Shown: positions 33,595-39,559 of the stretch, one piece after another
Layout: every line of letters starts with the position of its first letter
Position numbering within the stretch: the stretch's first letter is position 1
NCBI GenBank assembly: GCA_031425525.1
Contig: JANPJM010000078.1
Span: 62,001-126,000 of the forward strand
Source: JANNMJ01 sp031425525
GTDB taxonomy: Bacteria; Bacteroidota; Bacteroidia; Cytophagales; Hymenobacteraceae
Length of the DNA: 64,000 bases
Reading direction: 5' to 3'
Made by a program: the position numbers and the translations under genes
The notes under the pieces: model-generated
What the model was told of the DNA's origin: nothing
Seen by the model: the letters and a program-made list of their open reading frames with translations, nothing else
The model's database searches: none

Positions 33595-33602
33595 TATCTT
33601 TG
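33595..33602 (+). promoter_or_regulatory. Early promoter minus-7 box
   Basis: TATCTTTG fits the TAnnTTTG consensus, 53 nt before the ATG at 33655. It would start the rightward early transcript. Confidence 0.6.
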
Positions 33603-33654
33603 TGTCGGAAAAGCGCACAACGCGACGCTTCCACCCTCATTCACCCGGCACGAT

Positions 33655-34140
33655 ATGACAGAGGACTTGAGATTGCCAGATGACGCCAGTTTGATTCACC
33701 GAAAACTGGTTGACTTCACGATTGCATATGCCGCAATCTTACACGCGCACCTCGTAAAAAACGAGCCGGTTGCTACCGACTTCTACACGAACGCGGAAGC
33801 TGTCTTGATGGCGGTGTGGACGTACTTGGATATGCCAGCGATGAAGCGGAAATCGACCGAGCGCGCTCGGTTACGGCTACGCTTTCAGTATTGGGAGGTT
33901 GCCGTAGGTGATAACCTCCTGCTCACTCCTGGCACATTCAAGATGTGGGTGAGCTACGCGATGATGGCGCTACCTACTGCGGATAGGTACCGCCTGGACA
34001 GGATATTCGAGCGTTACGTTGAGACGTTGAAGCAAGAATACGGTAACGGCGTTGAGTTCAGGATGCGACCTGAGGTCATTTTGGGTTCAATAGTGCCGGG
34101 GCCGAAACGCAAGAAGTCGCCAGAGCGCAACATTAAGTAG
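33655..34140 (+). CDS. Early phage protein, unknown function
   Basis: 161 residues from the ATG at 33655; the longer frame starts inside the promoter and is rejected. Helical: RKLVDFTIAYAAILHAHLVK, then TNAEAVLMAVWTYLDMPAMK and a basic tail PGPKRKKSPERNIK. First gene after the early promoter, so possibly a regulator or a host-takeover factor, but no motif proves that. Confidence 0.65.
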   Translation: MTEDLRLPDDASLIHRKLVDFTIAYAAILHAHLVKNEPVATDFYTNAEAVLMAVWTYLDMPAMKRKSTERARLRLRFQYWEVAVGDNLLLTPGTFKMWVSYAMMALPTADRYRLDRIFERYVETLKQEYGNGVEFRMRPEVILGSIVPGPKRKKSPERNIK

Positions 34141-34260
34141 CGCACCACTACAAGTCTGATTTTCAAGCTAATCCCTGACTGCTGGCGCCGGCAGTTGGGG
34201 TGCGGGGCCCGCGCGTGCCTGGGCCAAAGTGTTTTCTTTTTTACCCCCCTTAACGACACA

Positions 34261-34800
34261 ATGCAAAAGTTGCAGGAAAATACCGGCTTGCCGCCGGAAG
34301 ACCAAGAAGTACAATCCTACGAAGAGCGTAAGCAGCGCTCGATGGAGGAGTTACTGGAAAAGCTCAAGCGGAAGCGCCGGGTTACGCCCCCGCCGACGCC
34401 AGAGGATGAGCGCGCCGCCGTCGAACGTTGGCAGCGCTATCAGGAAACGCTGAGCCTTCGGAATGAGCAGCGAGCGGCGCTCTACGAAGAGATAAAGCAG
34501 AAGCACCTGAGCGAGCGGCCGGTGTGGGGCGAGGTGCTGCAGGCGGCGTTGGGAGCCGTCTGCCGGGCGGCCTATGAGGAGGACCCGGGGTGGCGCAGGG
34601 AAAAGGTGCTCGCCCTGGTCGAAGATATGCGTCGTCTGGTGACGCTAGTGGCCGAGTCGGGCGAGGACGACGTGAAGGCGGACAAGGCTGTGCTGATTCA
34701 GGCGCTGACGAGCCTGTTGCTGCACGGTGCGCTACCGAAACGGCCGGAACGCAATCGGCCTACACAACAGCCCAATCAAAAATCTGATGGCAAAGCGTAA
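34261..34800 (+). CDS. Early phage protein, charged coiled-coil
   Basis: 179 residues. A highly charged N-terminal half (EERKQRSMEELLEKLKRKRR, then VERWQRYQETLSLRNEQRA) predicted as coiled coil, and a helical C-terminal half with WGEVLQAALGAVCRAAYEED. It overlaps the next gene by 14 bases in another frame, showing co-translation. No family recognised. Confidence 0.65.
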   Translation: MQKLQENTGLPPEDQEVQSYEERKQRSMEELLEKLKRKRRVTPPPTPEDERAAVERWQRYQETLSLRNEQRAALYEEIKQKHLSERPVWGEVLQAALGAVCRAAYEEDPGWRREKVLALVEDMRRLVTLVAESGEDDVKADKAVLIQALTSLLLHGALPKRPERNRPTQQPNQKSDGKA

Positions 34801-35233
34801 AGCGCCCAAGGCGAGCGCCCCGGTTAACGGCATTGTGTCCGTTCCATTTTCAAAAAAAGATCGCAGGCAATCGCTGCGGGTGATTCCGGCCGAGACCCTG
34901 GAGTACCTGCCGCCAGTGCAGGACGCACGACAGCCGCAGAAGTTCGTCTGCCTTACCCACGATAAGTCGTACGCCGTCACCGTCACGGTGCACGACCCAA
35001 TGCCCGGGTTGCCGCCGCACGACGTGATGCTGCATTGGATGACCCCAGAAGACAATAAACGTATGCGCTTCTTCACGCACGCTCAGTTCGTGGGGCTGAT
35101 GTACGCCCACGGCTGGCGCTCGATAACCGACATCAGCCCCGGCGAACTCGAGCCGGATATGAGCTGGACGAAAGGCGACGATGGCGATGTGTTCTACGTC
35201 CGGGAAGATTTACGTCAATGGATCGGTAAGTAG
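34787..35233 (+). CDS. Early phage protein of an MYAHGW paralogue family (member 1)
   Basis: 148 residues. The core (about 35-145) contains LEYLPP, a central LPPHDVMLHWMTPEDNKRMR, the motif GLMYAHGWRSI and an end with WTKGDDGDVFYVREDL. The protein at 35895 shares the same motifs in order, and the one at 35392 has a weaker version. A basic N-terminus (MAKRKAPKASAP) suggests nucleic-acid contact. Function unknown. Confidence 0.7.
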   Translation: MAKRKAPKASAPVNGIVSVPFSKKDRRQSLRVIPAETLEYLPPVQDARQPQKFVCLTHDKSYAVTVTVHDPMPGLPPHDVMLHWMTPEDNKRMRFFTHAQFVGLMYAHGWRSITDISPGELEPDMSWTKGDDGDVFYVREDLRQWIGK

Positions 35234-35288
35234 CCGACGGTGCGAGGGCGACGAAGACGAATAGCGTGGTCTTCAACCACTGGCTGAC

Positions 35289-35352
35289 ATAAGGTAGGGT
35301 AGGGGCGGCGCGTGGGCTACGCGTTTTCACGGCCGCCTTTACCTCAACTTAT
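35289..35352 (+). ncRNA. Structured hairpin element, copy 1
   Basis: A long imperfect stem: ATAAG...CTTAT outside, GGTA...TACC, then GGGGCGGC...GGCCGCC with an inner GCG/CGC hairpin. It lies between the paralogue genes and has a near-copy at 35757 with compensating changes. It may be an RNA element, processing site or terminator; no function is proven. Confidence 0.45.
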
Positions 35353-35391
35353 TGGACATAAGGTTAACAACACTGACAAATTTTCAACACA

Positions 35392-35745
35392 ATGGCACAA
35401 CAAAACAAGACCCAGTGGGACTCTCTGGTTGATGGTCCAGACAGCTCAAGTGATACCCGGCTTTCGATGATGGGCATTCATATCTGGCGCACCAACAAGC
35501 AAAGAATGGTCTGGCGCGCAGAACTAAGGAAGCTCGTGCTGGCGGGTGGCTGGAAGTGTATCGGGGATGCCGATGAAGAGAAGCTATCTAAAGCGGTCAG
35601 GTACGACACGCTAGAGGAGGCAGTCGAGTACTTGCGCAATCCGGCTTCAGCCAAGAAGCTCGCTCGTCGGCGTCGGCCCGGTGCAGTACCGCCAACGGGT
35701 ACCCCGCTAGGTGCGGTGTGGGGTATTCTGCCACCATTAGGGTAG
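35392..35745 (+). CDS. Early phage protein, distant member of the paralogue family (member 2)
   Basis: 117 residues. The segment RAELRKLVLAGGWKCIGDAD resembles the FVGLMYAHGWRSITDISP region of member 1, and is followed by a helix EEAVEYLRNPASAKKLARRR. The N-terminal LPP motif block is absent, so it is either a shortened relative or an unrelated protein with a similar helix. It lies between hairpin copies 1 and 2. Confidence 0.6.
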   Translation: MAQQNKTQWDSLVDGPDSSSDTRLSMMGIHIWRTNKQRMVWRAELRKLVLAGGWKCIGDADEEKLSKAVRYDTLEEAVEYLRNPASAKKLARRRRPGAVPPTGTPLGAVWGILPPLG

Positions 35746-35756
35746 ACCTGCGCCAG

Positions 35757-35811
35757 GAAATGGTAGGGCGGCGCGCGGGCCAGCGCGTTTGCGGCCGCCC
35801 TCAACCATTTC
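35757..35811 (+). ncRNA. Structured hairpin element, copy 2
   Basis: AAATGGT...ACCATTT outside, then GGGCGGC...GCCGCCC, enclosing an inner CGCG/CGCG hairpin. Copy 1 at 35289 has the same nested layout and shared GGCGGCGCG core, while the outer stem differs in sequence but still pairs. Confidence 0.45.
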
Positions 35812-35894
35812 GGTCGTTTCGCTAAGAATCACCACGGACAGAATTTTCACTGCTGCCGGCTAATGTTAGCTGGTGGCGCAATCCCCAATTTTTA

Positions 35895-36305
35895 ATGGCA
35901 AGAAAGAAAAACGACCCCGCTCAGGGCCAGTCGGGCACGCGCGTGCCTAGCCCGAAGGCGAAACCTTGGGAGATACCTTCCGGGATTCTTCGTTACCTGC
36001 CTGACGGGCACAACCCGCGAAGGGCATACGTGACTCGGTTCCGATCCGCCAGCGGCGAGCACGCTATCGAGGTGCGCGTTCAGAAGTCCGACCCGAAGCT
36101 GCCGCCCGCCGACGTCACGTTGTTGTGGCTCGACCCAGCACTCACCAAGTTCCTGCGGCTTTTCTCGTTCGTGGAGTTCGATGGGATGATGTACGCCCAC
36201 GGATGGAGCGCACTCGCGGAGATTGACGTCGAGCAGGTGAAGGCGGACTTGTGGTGGAGCAAGGACGCGCCCGAGGACGAGACGCACATCCGGGAAATTG
36301 ATTGA
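35895..36305 (+). CDS. Early phage protein of the MYAHGW paralogue family (member 3)
   Basis: 136 residues. Motifs in the same order as member 1: LRYLP, a LPPADVTLLWLDPALTKFLR block, FDGMMYAHGWSALAEI and WWSKDAPEDETHIREID. The basic N-terminus MARKKND is also alike. Clear paralogue of the 34787 product. It is followed by a strong hairpin at 36326. Confidence 0.7.
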   Translation: MARKKNDPAQGQSGTRVPSPKAKPWEIPSGILRYLPDGHNPRRAYVTRFRSASGEHAIEVRVQKSDPKLPPADVTLLWLDPALTKFLRLFSFVEFDGMMYAHGWSALAEIDVEQVKADLWWSKDAPEDETHIREID

Positions 36306-36325
36306 TGCGTTGGCGCCTGTGAAAC

Positions 36326-36359
36326 GAATCTGGTGCGGCTCAACGGTCGCACCAGATTC
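36326..36359 (+). terminator. Terminator after the early paralogue cluster
   Basis: GAATCTGGTGCG and CGCACCAGATTC perfect 12-bp arms with a ten-nt loop, 20 bp after the stop at 36305. No long T run. A second GC-rich hairpin (GCGCGCCC / GGGCGCG) follows at about 36379-36418. Confidence 0.6.
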
Positions 36360-36465
36360 ATCATTACGGATTGACGAAGCGCGCCCACGCCCGGCCTTGA
36401 GGGCCGGCGGGCGCGTCGTCATCTCAATTCACTCTTCACTTCCCCCTTCACACATCCAAGTTAAC

Positions 36466-36598
36466 CCCCCGTTAATTGTTGCCCCTTTTTCAGGGCTCTA
36501 TAGGGCGCGCATAGGCGCGTCGGGACGGTCGGTTTGATTCCTCAATCTCTCACTTACTACAACCCCAAGTCCTCCCCCGTTAATTGTTGCCCCTTTTT
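36466..36598. repeat. Pair of 25-bp direct repeats upstream of RHH/polymerase-like genes
   Basis: CCCCCGTTAATTGTTGCCCC plus TTTTT occurs at 36466-36490 and 36574-36598, 108 bp apart. The gap 36306-36674 holds no gene. Position directly upstream of an RHH gene and a replication-like gene suggests operator or iteron function. Confidence 0.55.
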
Positions 36599-36674
36599 TC
36601 TGCGGGAGAAAATTAACTGGTGATGAGCTTAAACTAACCTGTGCTGCACGCTATATAATGCAACAAACTACGTA

Positions 36675-36848
36675 ATGAAGATGGCAGGTAGGTATACGAC
36701 AGTGAGCATCACGCCAGCGCTCTTGGAGCAGCTGGCGCGGGCGCGAGGGGCGCAGATGGCGAAAACGGGGAAGCGGGTAACGACGCTGCAAGCGCTGGCT
36801 GAGGCCATCGCGCTTTACCTGGCGCAAAACGAGGGGCAGGCGCAGTAA
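36675..36848 (+). CDS. Small ribbon-helix-helix protein
   Basis: 57 residues. YTTVSITPALLEQLARARG is the strand and first helix, then KRVTTLQALAEAIALYLAQ the second; the layout matches the RHH protein at 32413. Its stop is followed one base later by the GTG of the polymerase-like gene, so they form an operon. It may bind the two 25-bp repeats just upstream and autoregulate. Confidence 0.6.
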   Translation: MKMAGRYTTVSITPALLEQLARARGAQMAKTGKRVTTLQALAEAIALYLAQNEGQAQ

Positions 36849-36849
36849 A

Positions 36850-38220
36850 GTGGACAACAGAACCGTAGTGGCTGCTGAGGTTGCGGCCAAGCTCGATGCG
36901 GTCGGCCTGAGCCGGACGCTTTACAAGAACGCCGTGTTCATCGTAGAATCTCTACTCGATAAGTCGTGGCGCGACTACGCCCACGACGGGTGGCTTCACC
37001 TGAACGCTGCCTACTTACGCAGGACGTTCGGGTCAAAGTACCTGACGCTAGTGCAGGCCTTAGAGCGCGCCGGGGTGATCGAAGTCAATCACAGCTACTG
37101 CACCGGCGATTCTGATGATTACTCGAAGGCGTACCCGAAAGCTTACCGAGTAGCTCGGGCAGCGTTCGATGAAGGTTACGCCATCCGCGAGAGCCGACTT
37201 TTCGAGGACGATCGCGACACGCTGAGCGCCGAGCGGCGCGCGCAGGTGCTGGCGGCGCTGGGGCGGCTGGAGCTTGACTTTGACGCGGCGCTTCGGGCCT
37301 GTAACGCACACGCCGACGGTCTGAGCCTTGCTGACTACAATGTCGGGCAGCAGATTCGGGACGACGTGGTGAGAGTGCGCGAGGGCGTGAACTCGTTTTA
37401 CTGCTCGACCGCGAAGGCGCTGGAGTGCGCGGCCGAACGGGCCAAGCAGCTTATCCAGCACAAGAAGCGGCCGGGGCAGGCTGTACTTGAAGAGCCGACG
37501 AAGTTTCTAAACGAGTCCCGCGCGACCGCGCGCTTCGAGTGGACGCGGGCGGTCACGAAAATCGAGGCTGGCATCTTCCGCGCAAAGCGGAACGGCACGA
37601 ACTCCAGGCTCGACCACAACCTCACGTCCTTTCCGAACAAGCTCGGTCGTTACCTGCGCGTGGACGGCGAAGAGCTGCGGAGCATTGACCTGGCGAACTC
37701 GCAGTTTGCCTTCCTGGCCGCGATCATCAGGAATCCGGGTGCATTCAAGGCGCAGCACGCCGATTTCTTCCTCCGCTACACGCCGGACGCCGATACGCTG
37801 CGGTTTTGCGACTTCGCTGAGCGCGGCGAGCTGTACGCGGAGCTGGGCAGGCTCTGGGGCGTGGATGACAAAGCCGGCAAGGCGATGGCCTTCTCGGTGA
37901 GCTTCTCCGCAGCTGGCAACTCGACCAAAACGAAACGCCAATTTGCCGAGCGGTTTCCGCAGCTCGTGTTGATGACCGACGCTTTCAAACGGGCATTCGG
38001 CGATAACGCTCTTTCCATCCTGCTTCAGCAGGTTGAGGCCGAGGTTTTCATTGACGGCGCCTACTACGAAGTGCTTGACGCTGGCACGTGGGCGCTTTCC
38101 AAACACGATTCGCTCATTGCTAAGCGCAGCGAGGCAAACGCGATCCAGCAACTTGTTCAGAAACAGCTAACCGCTCACAATGTCGCCGGTCTACTGCGTT
38201 TAGAGCCGCTGAAAGATTAA
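36850..38220 (+). CDS. Divergent protein with DNA polymerase family A-like palm motifs
   Basis: 456 residues from a GTG at 36850. The N-terminal 220 residues are helical (LYKNAVFIVESLLDKSWRDY). The C-terminal part carries motifs in the order of family A polymerases: motif A-like Asp280 in RSIDLANSQFAFLAAI, helix-O-like Lys344 with Phe348 and Phe352 (GKAMAFSVSFSAAG), a later SILLQQVEAEVFIDGA, and motif C-like His419-Asp420 in SKHDSLIAK. No 3'-5' exonuclease domain. A replication or primase-polymerase role is an inference from these motifs and from the small phage genome lacking another replicase. Confidence 0.55.
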   Translation: MDNRTVVAAEVAAKLDAVGLSRTLYKNAVFIVESLLDKSWRDYAHDGWLHLNAAYLRRTFGSKYLTLVQALERAGVIEVNHSYCTGDSDDYSKAYPKAYRVARAAFDEGYAIRESRLFEDDRDTLSAERRAQVLAALGRLELDFDAALRACNAHADGLSLADYNVGQQIRDDVVRVREGVNSFYCSTAKALECAAERAKQLIQHKKRPGQAVLEEPTKFLNESRATARFEWTRAVTKIEAGIFRAKRNGTNSRLDHNLTSFPNKLGRYLRVDGEELRSIDLANSQFAFLAAIIRNPGAFKAQHADFFLRYTPDADTLRFCDFAERGELYAELGRLWGVDDKAGKAMAFSVSFSAAGNSTKTKRQFAERFPQLVLMTDAFKRAFGDNALSILLQQVEAEVFIDGAYYEVLDAGTWALSKHDSLIAKRSEANAIQQLVQKQLTAHNVAGLLRLEPLKD

Positions 38221-38255
38221 CCACGACCGATAAACAGCAACTACCCAACCGCACA

Positions 38256-38789
38256 ATGTTGAACATCAAACGACCAGCAGTAACGAAACTGCTGAAAGCC
38301 AATTTTCATACGCCACAGGGCGGTATGGATTTCTTTAATCTCGTTTCGTCTATCGGCGAGATGTTGTACCAGTTGCCGAGTGTAGGCTTCGAAGGCGATA
38401 ACGGATCGGAACTGAGCGTGGACGACGCGGATTATTTTTCGTTTCTCAACCTCTGCAAGCACCTCGTCTGCCGTGAGCTTGGTATCGAGAACCTCAACCG
38501 GGCAGAGTCAGAGGTAATACTGAAGCGAATATCAAATGCCGGCTGTCTGCTCACTGGCCTTCGGCGTATCGAGAAGGCTGGTGGAATGATTCCTTTCGTC
38601 CGCGGTACGATGCAGCATATGGAGCGAATCGAACGCTACGCGCCCACGAACTACAAAGCCAACAAGTACACGGCTGAGAACGCACCGAAAATTGACCCGC
38701 GGTTCGACGTTTGGGAAGCTAGTCTAAGCGGTTTGCCGCAGCAGGTGAAAGCAAGAATAAACGCGCTGGGCATCCTGAAGCCGATCTAA
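38256..38789 (+). CDS. Phage protein, unknown function
   Basis: 177 residues, helical. Segments GGMDFFNLVSSIGEMLYQLP and FLNLCKHLVCRELGIENLNR, then GCLLTGLRRIEKAGGMIPF and a polar C-terminus. It follows the polymerase-like gene by 35 bp. No family recognised. Confidence 0.65.
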   Translation: MLNIKRPAVTKLLKANFHTPQGGMDFFNLVSSIGEMLYQLPSVGFEGDNGSELSVDDADYFSFLNLCKHLVCRELGIENLNRAESEVILKRISNAGCLLTGLRRIEKAGGMIPFVRGTMQHMERIERYAPTNYKANKYTAENAPKIDPRFDVWEASLSGLPQQVKARINALGILKPI

Positions 38790-38834
38790 CGGCGCCAGCG
38801 ATTGAGCAACTAAACCAACCCCACCCAACCCCTA

Positions 38835-38936
38835 ATGAATATCATCGACATCATCCTCATCCCCGCCGCCATAGGCACCGTTACCGGCGCGGTTGGCTCG
38901 CTGATCCTACGGCCGCTACTGAGGCGGCTCATCTGA
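38835..38936 (+). CDS. Tiny predicted membrane peptide
   Basis: 33 residues (MNIIDIILIPAAIGTVTGAV then GSLILRPLLRRLI), one hydrophobic helix with a basic end. It ends eight bases before a perfect palindrome terminator. Short, so only moderate confidence that it is translated. Confidence 0.4.
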   Translation: MNIIDIILIPAAIGTVTGAVGSLILRPLLRRLI

Positions 38937-38944
38937 GGTCGAAC

Positions 38945-39000
38945 AGCCAGAAACGAGAAAGCCGGTGCCACATGTGGCACCGGCTTTCTCGTTTCTGGCT
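38945..39000. terminator. 56-bp perfect palindrome, bidirectional terminator
   Basis: Each half of 28 bp (AGCCAGAAACGAGAAAGCCG then GTGCCACA) is the exact complement of the other with no loop. It separates the rightward early region from the convergent gene ending at 39008. Confidence 0.75.
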
Positions 39001-39007
39001 GGCGAAA

Positions 39008-39499
39008 TCACGTTTTCCATATCGGGATGATCTTGCTGCGGCATTCGGACGCGAGCTGTAGCGCGCGCAGAAGCGGGAAGCCTTCCGGCACAGCGCGCGA
39101 CTTCATAGGCAGCTCCTTCAGCTCTATCATTATCTGGACGATGAGATCGGATACCAGCATCATCTTCCCGCCTGCGATGCTCGGCTTTTGCCCGCCATAC
39201 AAGAAGAGACCGATCTGCTCAATGTCAGTCGGGATTTTCAGGCCAGCAAAAAGCCCAGGAATGTACTTTAGGCCCGCACCAAACTTCTTGCGGTACCTTG
39301 ATTCCCTTACCGCGAGCGTGTTTGTGTCAGTCGATGGCTCAATCTGCACTAGGTGGTTCGTCTTCGGATTGAAGGCGATGACGTCGAGTTCGCATTCGTG
39401 CCCGCCGTTAGGTCGAGGACCGACGCGTACGTTGCGCCGAATTAGGTAGCCGCGGTACTCGTACCATTCGGCGACAAGCTGTTCAAGATGGTTAGCCAT
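39008..39499 (-). CDS. PD-(D/E)XK-like cargo protein
   Basis: 163 residues. The N-terminal EWYEYRGYLIRRNVRVGPRP and then HECELDVIAFNPKTNHLVQI followed by EPSTDTNT resembles the core of restriction-endonuclease-like folds (E..D...-strand-E-x-S), but the usual lysine of E-x-K is replaced by Ser. The C-terminal half is helical. It could be an inactive or variant nuclease, part of phage defence cargo. It has its own transcription unit. Confidence 0.55.
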   Translation of the reverse strand: MANHLEQLVAEWYEYRGYLIRRNVRVGPRPNGGHECELDVIAFNPKTNHLVQIEPSTDTNTLAVRESRYRKKFGAGLKYIPGLFAGLKIPTDIEQIGLFLYGGQKPSIAGGKMMLVSDLIVQIMIELKELPMKSRAVPEGFPLLRALQLASECRSKIIPIWKT

Positions 39500-39559
39500 T
39501 CTGCGATAAAAGCAGTAGCTGCTGTGGTGCAGGCTGGGCGAAAGTAATGGCGCCTACCC

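Noticed and set aside
36298..36537. 79-codon forward frame after the third early paralogue
   Set aside because: It runs through two hairpins and a direct repeat; composition is not protein-like.
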